64,000 nt of DNA. Source: Pegea sp. RAD2-039 (taxonomy: Eukaryota; Chordata; Thaliacea; Salpida; Salpidae). Under the pieces are notes generated by a model. That model did not search any database, had not been told where the DNA came from, and worked only from the letters and a program-made list of their open reading frames with translations. Where the stretch lies: contig JAQGEQ010000354.1 of the NCBI GenBank assembly GCA_034620365.1, positions 806,001-870,000 on the forward strand, read 5' to 3'. A program made the translations under genes and the position numbers. Position 1 is the first letter of the stretch. Each line of letters starts with the position of its first letter. Positions 1-14,300 of this stretch are shown piece by piece.

Positions 1-3000
1 TACAGGTAAATAATATACATTTACATAACGAAAATTTATCAAGCTTAGACAATAGTGGAAATATATAAGTTGAACACCTCTACCTAGATTTTAAACCCAA
101 CTTTAACAATTCAAGCATTTTACTAAAGATTAATTAATAAAAATAATTTATTTAAAAATTTTATATGTTTGTTTCAGCTTCACTGTTTGTAAAAATTATA
201 AAGTCATTTTAATAGCCAATTTTTACACTTTTATTAAAACCACAAAATAGTTAATTACGATATACTATCTTCCATATAAACTTTAAACAGACTCAATCAT
301 CTATCCCTGAATCTTTCAGTAAATAATTTAATTCTCTACTAGAAAAAATTATTTGTGCTTGTTTCACCGCAGATAAAGATGAATGTGAAACAAATTCAAC
401 TTGTTCTGGAGTAAATCAGAATTGTAGAAACACTTTTGGATCATTTATCTGTGAATGCAAAGCTGGTTACGAGCTGGATCCAACTAATACTACTTCACAA
501 TGTGTCAATATTGATGAATGTGAAAGAGGTATTGATGATTGTGATGACATTTCACAACTTTGTGTCGATTATCAAGGTGGCTTCAAGTGCATGTAAGTTT
601 ATTAGCTACCAAACAATAATAATTCCTAAATTAATTTATAAAACCTAGATTTATTCTTTAAAATCTACACCTGTAGTATATTTCAATTTTACAAAATTTC
701 AAAATTATTCTATAGAAGATAAGTATTAGGTTCAATTACTAGCAACTGAATTTGATATATAAGAAATGTCTCTATCACCAATTATGATTCATATTCTAAA
801 TGATGAAGCTTTTTCTAGATGTGCTGATGGATTTACACTTATTGAAACAACTTGTGTTGATATAAATGAATGTGATATAGAAGGATTATGTTCATCTCCA
901 AAAGTTTGCACAAACACTATTGGAAACTTCACATGTGAATGTCCGCCTGGAGGATGTCCTGATCCTATACATCCTTGTGATAAAGAAGTCCCAGTTTGTG
1001 GAAACTTTTCAACCTGTGAACCAGTTGGTGTTGGTTACACATGCAACTGTATCACTGGTTACATCAAAGATGCAACAGACATTTGCATAAACCTTGATGA
1101 GTGTGAATCTGGTCTCAATACCTGTCATGAAGAAGCAACTTGTATTGATACTGAAGGATCATACAATTGTGAATGTAATGATGGATTTATTGGTGATGGA
1201 GTAAACTGTACTGATGTAAACGAATGTGATACAAATGTTTGTTCACCATTTGCTAATTGTATCAATACGAAAGGTTCATTTAGTTGTAAATGCTTACCTG
1301 GTTTCGATGGAGATGGCTTCAATTGTACAGGTAATTTGGTTTTGTTGCTGTTGATAAATTTCGAAATATTTTTATAAATATTAAAAACGTTTCAGAAATT
1401 GATGAATGTTTGACGAATCCATGTGAAAATGGAGCTACATGTGTTGATGGTGTTAACTCTTTTGAATGTGTCTGTGCTCCAGGATTTGAAGGAGACACTT
1501 GTTCTGAGGGTTAGTTTTTTAATTAACTCAACAATATTCTTTTTATTCTTTCTTCTATTCTAGTTACCAAAGTCTCAACTGTTTTGTATATTTGTAACCA
1601 TCCATTTAATCTATAACTTTTCTAAACAGTAAAGCAACTCTGACATTAAGCAAAAAATCTAAAGATCTCAGTGAAATCATCTTTCTAACGTGAAACTTAA
1701 GATCAAGACACTGCTAGTATAATGAATTAGCAAGCAGTTTCTATAATTTTCAGGATATAAATATTTCAGGATATCTAACGTTGTTTCAGCATACTTTAAC
1801 AGATTCTTTTTCAAATCTTACAGATATAAATGAATGTTTACCTAATCCCTGTGAAAATGGGGCTTCTTGTTATGATCTCATCAATTCTTTTGAATGCTTC
1901 TGTCCTGAAGGACTGGAAGGGATTACTTGTTCTACAGGTAAATAATATACATTTTACATAACGAAAATTTATCAAGCCTAGACGTTAGTGGAAATATATA
2001 AGTTGAACACCTATACCTAGATTTTAAACCCAACTTTAACAATTCAAGCATTTTACTAAAGATTAATTAATAAAAATAATTTATTTAAAACTTTTATATG
2101 TTTGTTTCAGCTTCACTGTTTGTAAGAATTATAAAGTCATTTTAATAGCCAATTTTTACACTTTTATTAAAAGCACAAAATAGTTAATTACGATATACTA
2201 TCTTCCATATAAACTTTAAACAGACTCAATCATCTATCCCTGAATCTTTCAGTAAATAATTTAATTCTATACTAGAAAAAATTATTTGTGTTTGTTTCAC
2301 CGCAGATAAAGATGAATGTGAAACAAATTCAACTTGTTCTGGAGTAAATCAGAATTGTAGAAACACATTTGGATCATTTATCTGTGAATGCAAAGCTGGT
2401 TACGAGCTGGATCCAACTAATACTACTTCACAATGTGTCAATATTGATGAATGTGAAAGAGGTAGTGATGATTGTGATGACATTTCACAACTTTGTGTCG
2501 ATTATCAAGGTGGCTTCAAGTGCATGTAAGTTTATTAGCTACCAAACAATAATAATTCCTAAATTAATTTATAAAAACTAGATTTATTCTTTATAATGTA
2601 CACTTTAGTATATTTCAATTTTATACAATTACAAAATTATTCTATAGAAGATAAGTATTAGGTTCAATTACCAGCAACTGAATTTGATATTTAAGAAATG
2701 TCTCTATCACCAATTATAAATCCTATTTTAAATGATGAAGCTTTTTCTAGATGTGCTAATGGATTTACACTTATTGAAACAACTTGTGTTGATATAAATG
2801 AATGTGATATAGAAGGATTATGTCCATCTCCAAAAGTTTGCACAAACACTATTGGAAACTTCACATGTGAATGTCCGATTGGAGGATGTCCTGATCCTAA
2901 ACATCCATGTGATAAGGAATTCCCAGTTTGTGGAAACTTTTCAACCTGTGAACCAGTTGGGGATGGTTACACATGCAACTGTATCACTGGTTACATCAAA

Positions 3001-5373
3001 GATGCAACAGACATTTGCATAAACCTTGATGATTGTGAATCTGGTCTCAATACCTGTCATGAAGAAGCAACTTGTATTGATACTGAAGGATCATACAATT
3101 GTGAATGTAATGATGGATTTATTGGTGATGGAGTAAACTGTACTGATGTAAACGAATGTGAAACAAATGTTTGTTCACCATTTGCTAATTGTATCAATAC
3201 GAAAGGTTCATTTAGTTGTAAATGCTTACCTGGTTTCGATGGAGATGGCTTCAATTGTACAGGTAATTTGGTTTTGTTGCTGTTGATAAATTTTGAAATA
3301 TTTTTATAAATATTAAAAACGTTTCAGAAATTGATGAATGTTTGACGAATCCATGTGAAAATGGAGCTACATGTGTTGATGGTGTTAACTCTTTTGAATG
3401 TGTCTGTGCTCCAGGATTTGAAGGAGACACTTGTTCTGAGGGTTAGTTTTTTAATTAACTCAACAATATTCTTTTTATTCTTTCTTCTATTCTAGTTACC
3501 AAAGTCTCAACTGTTTTGTATATTTGTAACCATCCATTTAATCTATAACTTTTCTAAACAGTAAAGCAACTCTGACATTAAGCAAAAAATCTAAAGATCT
3601 CAGTGAAATCATCTTTCTAACATGAAACTTAAGATCAAGACACTGCTAGTATAATGAATTAGCAAGCAGTTTCTATAATTTTCAGGATATAAATATTTCA
3701 GGATATCTAACGTTGTTTCAGCATACTTTAACAGATTCTTTTTCAAATCTTACAGATATAAATGAATGTTTACCTAATCCCTGTGAAAATGGGGCTTCTT
3801 GTTATGATCTCATCAATTCTTTTGAATGCTTCTGTCCTGAAGGACTGGAAGGGATTACTTGTTCTACAGGTAAATAATATACATTTTACATAAAGAAAAT
3901 TTATCAAGCCTAGACGTTAGTGGAAATATATAAGTTGAACACCTATACCTAGATTTTAAACCCAACTTTAACAATTCAAGCATTTTACTAAAGATTAATT
4001 AATAAAAATAATTTATTTAAAACTTTTATATGTTTGTTTCAGCTTCACTGTTTGTAAGAATTATAAAGTCATTTTAATAGCCAATTTTTACACTTTTATT
4101 AAAAGCACAAAATAGTTAATTACGATATACTATCTTCCTTATAAACTTTAAACAGACTCTATCATCTATCCCTGAATCTTTCAGTAAATAATTTAATTCT
4201 ATACTAGAAAAAATTATTTGTGTTTGTTTCATCGCAGATAAAGATGAATGTGAAACAAATTCAACTTGTTCTGGAGTAAATCAGAATTGTAGAAACACTT
4301 TTGGATCATTTATCTGTGAATGCAAAGCTGGTTACGAGCTGGATCCAACTAATACTACTTCACAATGTGTCAATATTGATGAATGTGAAAGAGGTAGTGA
4401 TGATTGTGATGACATTTCACAACTTTGTGTTGATAATCAAGGTGGCTTCAAGTGCATGTAAGTTTATTAGCTACCAAACAATAATAATTCCTAAATTAAT
4501 TTATAAAAACTAGATTTATTCTTTATAATGTACACTTTAGTATATTTCAATTTTATAAAATTTCAAAATTATTCTATAGAAGATAAGTATTAGGTTCAAT
4601 TACCAGCAACTGAATTTGATATTTATGAAATGTCTCTATCACCAATTATAAATCCTATTTTAAATGATGAAGCTTTTTCTAGATGTGCTAATGGATTTAC
4701 ACTTATTGAAACAACTTGTGTTGATATAAATGAATGTGATATAGAAGGATTATGTCCATCTCCAAAAGTTTGCACAAACACTATTGGAAACTTCACATGT
4801 GAATGTCCGCCTGGAGGATGTCCTGATCCTATACATCCATGTGATAAGGAATTCCCAGTTTGTGGAAACTTTTCAACCTGTGAACCAGTTGGGGATGGTT
4901 ATACATGCAACTGTATCACTGGTTACATCAAAGATGCAACAGACATTTGCATAAACCTTGATGAGTGTGAATCTGGTCTCAATACCTGTCATGAAGAAGC
5001 AACTTGTATTGATACTGAAGGATCATACAATTGTGAATGTAATGATGGATTTATTGGTGATGGAGTAAACTGTACTGATGTAAACGAATGTGATACAAAT
5101 GTATGTTCACCATTTGCTAATTGTATCAATACGAAAGGTTCATTTAGTTGTAAATGCTTACCTGGTTTCGATGGAGATGGCTTCAATTGTACAGGTAATT
5201 TGGTTTTGTTGCTGTTGATAAATTTTGAAATATTTTTATAAATATTAAAAACGTTTCAGAAATTGATGAATGTTTGACGAAACCATGTGAAAATGGAGCT
5301 ACATGTGTCGATGGTGTTAACTCTTTTGAATGTGTCTGTGCTCCAGGATTTGAAGGAGACACTTGCTCAAAAG
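1..5373 (+). repeat. EGF tandem array I: three copies of a 1.93-kb unit
   Basis: Each unit has four exons. In copy 1 they are 373-592, 819-1330, 1396-1509 and 1824-1937; in copy 2 they are 2306-2525, 2751-3262, about 3328-3441 and 3756-3869. Copy 3 has 4238-4457, 4683-5194 and about 5260-5373, and then diverges before its fourth exon. Each complete unit encodes about eight EGF-like modules. One module is split between exons 1 and 2. Introns are conserved almost as well as exons, so the unit was duplicated as genomic DNA and recently, or is homogenised by gene conversion. Confidence 0.95.
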
Positions 5374-8300
5374 GTTTGTAGTTTGTTTTACTATTAATTT
5401 TTGTATAAACTTTTTTATTTATTTTATATAAAATGACGTTTTTTGACTCACTTATCACAATTTTTTAATCGATAGCTAAATATTTATTCTTGTCCTAGTT
5501 GAATCTTTTTAACAGCTATAATGTTTGGCATTTTTTATAATCATTTAACCTGCTGAAAAGCTTTTAGCTGAATATCGTTTTGTAACAAAGTTGGTTTCAT
5601 TAGCTAAATTTGATGAAGTTTTTTTTTATAATTTATAATTTTCCATCAATTTATTTTACAGTTAAAGTTTGCTCACTTGAATGTCATTGTAATGCAAAAT
5701 GTGTTATTACTGTTAATAACACTTTTACTTGCAAATGCAATGAAGGATTCTCTGGCAATGGAACGTTTTGCAAAAGTTAGTAAATATCAAAGAAAATACT
5801 ATTTATCATATTTATTGGTTTTTAATTTTATTTTAAATTTAATCATTAACTTCTTATTGTAAATCTACTGCCACTCATTTCACTTCATAAAATTTTATCT
5901 CAATTCTCAGTAGATAAAACGTTTACGAAATTTCTTTTTAAATCTTAGAGTGCAGAAATGTAATGCTGTTGCCACCACCTCCCCCTCCCTCTTCTGAAAC
6001 TTCTGGAAACTCCGATGATTTAATGAATGGATTATTAGTTATCGGACCACCACCACCCTATCCAGACCTTGGTGAAACTAAACCAACAAAACCACTACCT
6101 ATCGGACCACCACCACCCTATCCAGACCTAAATGAAACTAAACCAACAAAACCACTACCTATCGGACCACCACCACCCTATCCAGACCTAAATGAAACTA
6201 AACCAACAAAACCACTACCTATCGGACCACCACCACCCTTTCCAGACCTTGGTGAAACTAAACCAACAAAACCATTACCTATCGGACCACCACCACCCTA
6301 TCCAGACCTTGGTGAAACTAAACCAACAAAACCACTACCAATCGGACCACCACCACCCTTTCCAGACCTAAATGAAACTAAACCAACAAAACCACTACCT
6401 CTTGGACCGCCACCACCCTTCCCAGACCTAAATGAAACTAAACCAACAAAACTACTACCTATCGGACCACCACCACCCTTTCCAGACCTTGGTGAAACTA
6501 AACCAACAAAACCGTTACCTATCGGACCACCACCACCCTATCCAAACATTGGTGAAGCTAAACCAACTAAGCCACTACCTCTTGGACCGCCACCGCCACC
6601 ACCCTATCCAAGCTATGGAGAAAACACAAGTTCAAGTCTTCCACCATTTCCATCACCGCCACCTCCACCAGAAATGGTTGATATTGTTATTGGAGTTAAT
6701 GATACTAAGGTCTTTATTTGTTCATTAATCTATTTAGTTTATGAAAGACAATATATTTGATAGCTTATATTCAAAGAGTTTTTAATCAATCTTGAACAAA
6801 CTCATATATGATCAAGTATTTAATGACTTTTTGTTGGTTTCAGTGTAAAGAAGGAGAAACTTATGACTCGATTAATGAAAAATGTAAGAGCAAATTAGAG
6901 TTAAACTTAAAAAATTAGACTATGCTAAAAATATTTATTCTTGAGAACTTAAATTATTTTTTTAATCTAAGGTGTTGACAACTGTCTATTTGTTGGATTG
7001 GTTTGCAAGCAAAATGAAGAATGTGTTTATGATTTTATATCAGAGAACTTTACTTGTACATGTGAATGTGGAGCTGTTGAAGTTGATGGCATATGCACAC
7101 GTAAATATTAACTTTAATTTTATATGGTGAAATATATACTTAGCTAATAATAATTTTTACAAAAACAAGTTAACTTATAATTTGGATGTAAATGAGATAA
7201 ATTTAAAGTAATTTTATTAAAATAATTTTGAATTAAGAAGATACTGATTATATTAATCAACATTTTATTAGTTGTTGACGAATGTTATCTTTCTGGAAAA
7301 ACTTGTGGATTGAATGAAGTCTGCCAACAAGATCCTATCAGTAAAACTTACAATTGTGTTTGTGAAAAAGGTTATTCACTTGTGGAAGATGTTTGTACAG
7401 GTTAGTTGGTAGTTTTTTAATATAAATTTGCAAGTTTGTTGAAAACATTTTATTTTATTTTAATTAAAATTAGCTGATGACAAATGTGCACTTTACGGTT
7501 TGGTTTGTGAAGTTAATGAAGTTTGTATAGAAGATAAATTCGGAGATTATTCATGCAATTGTAAAAATGGATTCTCACAGACTAATGGTACATCATGCAC
7601 AGGTGAGTTTCCAACCAATGTTTAAGTTAAATACAATCATCTTAACCTTAAATTTAAAAGTAAATGATTAAGTATTACAAAACGCTGTGAAGAAAGAAAA
7701 ATAAGAGTGAATATACCAGATTACTTAAGTGTTTATACTAACAGAACAGTAATACTAAATTTTAACAAGCTAAAGTTGTGTTCCATAAAGAAGAAACCGT
7801 TGAACAGGCAAAAGTCGACTGAAATTATAGTTTTCCTTTCAAACTTAAGAAATAGTTCGAAAGAGGAACAAACTAAATAATTATTCAAATTTAAAAAAAA
7901 AACGAAATTCCTTTTAATAAAAATTCTTTTCTTTAATAAGGTTTAAACAAATTAGCATATCTACCGCTGTTTTTTCCAATGAAATAAACTAACAATAAAT
8001 CATAAAAAAATCTTTGTTGCCTTCATCACAGATAAAGATGAATGTGAAGCAGAATCAACTTGTTCTGGAGTAAATCAAAATTGTAGGAACACTTTTGGAT
8101 CATTTATCTGTGAATGCAAAGCTGGTTATGAACTGGATCCAACTAATACTACTTCACAATGTGTCAATATTGATGAATGTGAAAGAGGTAGTGATGATTG
8201 TGATGACATTTCACAACTTTGTGTTGATAATCAAGGTGGCTTCAAGTGCATGTAAGTTTATTAGCTACCAAACAATAATAATTCCTAAATTAATTTATAA

Positions 8301-11300
8301 AAACTAGATTTATTCTTTATAATGTACACCTTTAGTATATTTCAATTTTATAAAATTTCAAAATTATTCTATAGAAGATAAGTATTAGGTTCAATTACTA
8401 GCAACTGAATTTGATATATAAGAAATGTCTCTATTACCAATTATGATTCATATTCTAAATGATGAAGCTTTTTCTAGATGTGCTGATGGATTTACACTTA
8501 TTGAAACAACTTGCGTTGATATAAATGAATGTGATATAGAAGGATTATGTTCATCTCCAAAAATTTGCACAAATACTATTGGAAACTTCACATGTGAATG
8601 TCCGCCTGGAGGATGTCCTGGTCCTATACATCCTTGTGATAAGGAATTCCCAGTTTGTGGAAATTTTTCAACCTGTGAACCAGTTGGTGTTGGTTACACA
8701 TGCAACTGTATCACTGGTTACATCAAAGATGCAACAGGCATCTGCATAAACCTTGATGAGTGTGAATCTGGTCTCAATACCTGTCATGAAGAAGCGACTT
8801 GTACTGATACTGAAGGATCATACACTTGTGAATGTAATGATGGATTTATTGGTGATGGAGTAAACTGTACTGATGAAAACGAATGTGATACAAATGTTTG
8901 TTCACCATCTGCTGATTGTATCAATACGAAAGGTTCATTTAGTTGTAAATGCTTACCTGGTTTCGATGGAGATGGCTTCAATTGTACAGGTAATTTGGTT
9001 TTGTTGCTGTTGATAAACTTTGAAATATTTTTACAAACATTTAAACTATTTTAGAAATTGATGAATGTTTGACGAATCCATGTGAAAATGGAGCTACTTG
9101 TGTTGATGGTGTTAACTCTTTTGAATGTGTCTGTGCTCCAGGATTTGACGGAGACACTTGTTCGAAGGGTTAGTTTTTTAATTAACTCAACAATATTCTT
9201 TTTATTCTTTCTTCTATTCTAGTTACCAAAGTCTCAACTGTTTTGTATATTTGTAACCATCCAATTAATCTATAACTTTTCTAAACAGTAAAGCAACTCT
9301 GACATTAGGCAAAAAATCTAAAGATTTCAGTGAAATCATCTTTCTAACATGAAACTTAAGATCAAGACACTGCTAGTATAATGAATTAGCAAGCAGTTTC
9401 TATAATTTTCAGGATATAAATATTTCAGTATATCTAACGTTGTTTCAGCATACTTTAACAGATTCTTTTTCAAATCTTACAGATATAAATGAATGTTTAC
9501 CTAATCCCTGTGAAAATGGGGCTTCTTGTAATGATCTCATCAATTCTTTTGAATGTTTCTGTCCTGAAGGACTGGAAGGGATTACTTGTTCTACAGGTAA
9601 ATAATATACATTTTACATAAAGAAAATTTATCAATCCTAGACGTTAGTGGAAATATATAAGTTGAACACCTCTACCTAGATTTTAAACCCAGCTTTAACA
9701 ATTTAAGCATTTTAATAAAGATTAATCAATAAAATAATATTATTCAAAAATTTTATACGTTTGTTTAAGCTTCGCTGTTTGTAAAAATTATAAAGTCATT
9801 TTAATAGCCAATTTTTACAATTTTATTAAAACCACAAAATAGTTAATTACGATATACTATCTTCCTTATAAACTTTAAACAGACTCAATCATCTATCCCT
9901 GAATCTTTCAGTAAATAATTTAATTCTATACTAGAAAAAATTATTTGTGTTTGTTTCACCACAGATAAAGATGAATGTGAAACAATTTCAACTTGTTCTG
10001 GAGTAAATCAGAATTGTAGAAACACTTTTGGATCATTTATCTGTGAATGCAAAGCTGGTTATGAACTGGATCCAACTAATACTACTTCACAATGTGTCAA
10101 TATTGATGAATGTGAAAGAGGTAGTGATGATTGTGATGACATTTCACAACTTTGTGTTGATAATCAAGGTGGCTTCAAGTGCATGTAAGTTTATTAGCTA
10201 CCAAACAATAATAATTCCTAAATTAATTTATAAAAACTAGATTTATTCTTTATAATGTACACCTTTAGTATATTTCAATTTTATAAAATTTCAAAATTAT
10301 TCTATAGAAAATAAGTATTAGGTTCAATTACTAGCAACTGAATTTGATATATAAGAAATGTCTCTATTACCAATTATGATTCATATTCTAAATGATGAAG
10401 CTTTTTCTAGATGTGCTGATGGATTTACACTTATTGAAACAACTTGCGTAGATATAAATGAATGTGATATAGAAGGATTATGTTCATCTCCAAAAATTTG
10501 CACAAATACTATTGGAAACTTCACATGTGAATGTCCGCCTGGAGGATGTCCTGGTCCTATACATCCTTGTGATAAGGAATTCCCAGTTTGTGGAAATTTT
10601 TCAACCTGTGAACCAGTTGGTGTTGGTTACACATGCAACTGTATCACTGGTTACATCAAAGATGCAACAGGCATCTGCATAAACCTTGATGAGTGTGAAT
10701 CTGGTCTCAATACCTGTCATGAAGAAGCGACTTGTATTGATACTGAAGGATCATACACTTGTGAATGTAATGATGGATTTATTGGTGATGGAGTAAACTG
10801 TACTGATGAAAACGAATGTGATACAAATGTTTGTTCACCATCTGCTGATTGTATCAATACGAAAGGTTCATTTGGTTGTAAATGCTTACCTGGTTTCGAT
10901 GGAGATGGCTTCAATTGTACAGGTAATTTGGTTTTGTTGCTGTTGATAAACTTTGAAATATTTTTATAAACATTTAAACTATTTTAGAAATTGATGAATG
11001 TTTGACGAATCCATGTGAAAATGGAGCTACTTGTGTTGATGGTGTTAACTCTTTTGAATGTGTCTGTGCTCCAGGATTTGACGGAGACACTTGTTCGGAG
11101 GGTTAGTTTTTTACTTAACTCAACAATATTCTTTTTATTCTTTCTTCTATTCTAGTTACCAAAGTCTCAACTGTTTTGTATATTTGTAACCATCCAATTA
11201 ATCTATAACTTTTCTAAACAGTAAAGCAACTCTGACATTAAGCAAAAAATCTAAAGATCTCAGTGAAATCATCTTTCTAACATGAAACTTAAGATCAAGA

Positions 11301-14300
11301 CACTGCTAGTATAATGAATTAGCAAGCAGTTTCTATAATTTTCAGGATATAAATATTTCAGTATATCTAACGTTGTTTCAGCATACTTTAACAGATTCTT
11401 TTTCAAATCTTACAGATATAAATGAATGTTTACCTAATCCCTGTGAAAATGGGGCTTCTTGTAATGATCTCATCAATTCTTTTGAATGCTTCTGTCCTGA
11501 AGGACTGGAAGGGATTACTTGTTCTACAGGTAAATAATATACATTTTACATAAAGAAAATTTATCAAGCCTAGACGTTAGTGGAAATATATAAGTTGAAC
11601 ACCTCTACCTATAATTTAAACCCAGCTTTAACAATTTAAGCATTTTAATAAAGATTAATCAATAAAATAATATTATTTAAAAATTTTATACGTTTGTTTA
11701 AGCTTCGCTGTTTGTAAAAATTATAAAGTCTTTTTAATAGCCAATTTTTACAATTTTATTAAAAGCACAAAATAGTTAATTACGATATACTATCTTCCTT
11801 ATAAACTTTAAACAGACTCAATCATCTATCCCTGAATCTTTCAGTAAATAATTTAATTCTATACTAGAAAAAATTATTTGTGTTTGTTTCACCGCAGATA
11901 AAGATGAATGTGAAACAATTTCAACTTGTTCTGGAGTAAATCAGAATTGTAGAAACACTTTTGGATCATTTATCTGTGAATGCAAAGCTGGTTATGAACT
12001 GGATCCAACTAATACTACTTCACAATGTGTCAATATTGATGAATGTGAAAGAGGTAGTGATGATTGTGATGACATTTCACAACTTTGTGTTGATAATCAA
12101 GGTGGCTTCAAGTGCATGTAAGTTTATTAGCTACCAAACAATAATAATTCCTAAATTAATTTATAAAAACTAGATTTATTCTTTATAATGTACACCTTTA
12201 GTATATTTCAATTTTACAAAATTTCAAAATTATTCTATAGAAGATAAGTATTAGGTTCAATTACTAGCAACTGAATTTGATATATAAGAAATGTCTCTAT
12301 TACCAATTATGATTCATATTCTAAATGATGAAGCTTTTTCTAGATGTGCTGATGGATTTACACTTATTGAAACAACTTGCGTTGATATAAATGAATGTGA
12401 TATAGAAGGATTATGTTCATCTCCAAAAATTTGCACAAATACTATTGGAAACTTCACATGTGAATGTCCGCCTGGAGGATGTCCTGGTCTTATACATCCT
12501 TGTGATAAGGAATTCCCAGTTTGTGGAAATTTTTCAACCTGTGAACCAGTTGGTGTTGGTTACACATGCAACTGTATCACTGGTTACATCAAAGATGCAA
12601 CAGGCATCTGCATAAACCTTGATGAGTGTGAATCTGGTCTCAATACCTGTCATGAAGAAGCGACTTGTATTGATACTGAAGGATCATACACTTGTGAATG
12701 TAATGATGGATTTATTGGTGATGGAGTAAACTGTACTGATGAAAACGAATGTGATACAAATGTTTGTTCACCATCTGCTGATTGTATCAATACGAAAGGT
12801 TCATTTAGTTGTAAATGCTTACCTGGTTTCGATGGAGATGGCTTCAATTGTACAGGTAATTTGGTTTTGTTGCTGTTGATAAACTTTGAAATATTTTTAT
12901 AAACATTTAAACTATTTTAGAAATTGATGAATGTTTGACGAATCCATGTGAAAATGGAGCTACATGTGTTGATGGTGTTAACTCTTTTAAATGTGTCTGT
13001 GCTCCAGGATTTGAAGGAGACACTTGCTCAAAACGTTTGTAGTTTTTTTCTAATTATTAGATTTTTGATAAATTGGATATGCTAAAGTTATTTCATATGT
13101 TCATCACATTTTTGTAATATTATAGCTACAACTTTTTTTAACTCTGTTTCACAGCTATACGGTTCTAAGAGTCTTAGAAATTATTTTAATCATTAAACCT
13201 ACTTAATTGTTTTACGTTTTAGTGATTAGATTATTTTTAATAGCTAAATTTAATTAAGTATATTTATAATCTATAATTTTCCATCAATCTATTTTACAGT
13301 TAAAGTTTGCTCACTTGAATGTCATTGTAATGCAAAATGTGTTATTACTGTTAATAACACTTTTGCTTGCAAATGCAATGAAGGATTCTCTGGCAATGGA
13401 ACATTTTGCAAAAGTTAGCTTCTCTTACTTTTACTAGAATCTCTTGTGCGGTTAATAATCATTTTTGAAGAATATCAAGCTTGATCAGAACTATTACATT
13501 AAGACACAAATTATTTTTACTTTTAGAATGCCATAAACTTCCTCTTCTACTTCCACCACCTCCTCCTCCTGAAGATAGTATAAAAGACACCCCTGATGAT
13601 GATAAAAATGAAACTTCTACACTACCTCCTATTCCCTTGCCACCTCCAGTCTTCCCAGAATTCCTTGAAACACCTGAGACGCCTGAAACACCTGATAAAC
13701 TGCCTCCTTGTCCATCTCCCCCTCCAATGCCTGACTTTGAAGGCGAGGAAGATGACAAAGATGAAAAACTAACACCTCCACCACTACCACCTCCACCACC
13801 GACTTTCATTCCAACAATCAATGTTACTCCTATACCTCCTCCTCTTCCGTCTCCTCCACCTTTCCCTGATCTTTCAAATGATACAACTTCTACAACGAAC
13901 GATACTAAGGTTTTTATTTTCTTTATTATCCTAACTTCAGCTGAAACTATCGAAAAATTTAATCCGGGATTTAATTCTATTTTATTAATTTCAGTGCAAG
14001 GAAGGTGAAACTTATGATGAAGTTGCCAAGAAATGTAAGAGTTTAAATAACCGAACATTAATTTCAGAATTAGTTACAGAAATTTACAAATTTGTAGCTT
14101 TTAAATGAGGCAATTTATATTTTTCTTTGATAAAACAAATTTGTATATTCTAGGTGTTGACAATTGTCTATTTGTTGGATTGGTTTGCAAGCAAAATGAA
14201 GAATGTGTTTATGATTTTATATCAGAGAACTTTACTTGTACATGTGAATGTGGAGCTGTTGAAGTTGATGGCATATGCACACGTAAATATCAACTTTAAC

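Noticed and set aside
1125-1322. Minus-strand 65-residue open frames repeated at 1125, 3057, 4989, 8784, 10717 and 12650
   Set aside because: They are antisense shadows of the EGF exon in each 1.93-kb unit. They recur only because the unit recurs, and have no start context or splice logic of their own.
13459-14058. 199-residue Gly/Ser-rich minus-strand open frame
   Set aside because: Antisense of the Pro-rich exon of block II. Pro codons read backwards give Gly/Arg; the sense exon has proper splice sites and joins EGF exons in frame.
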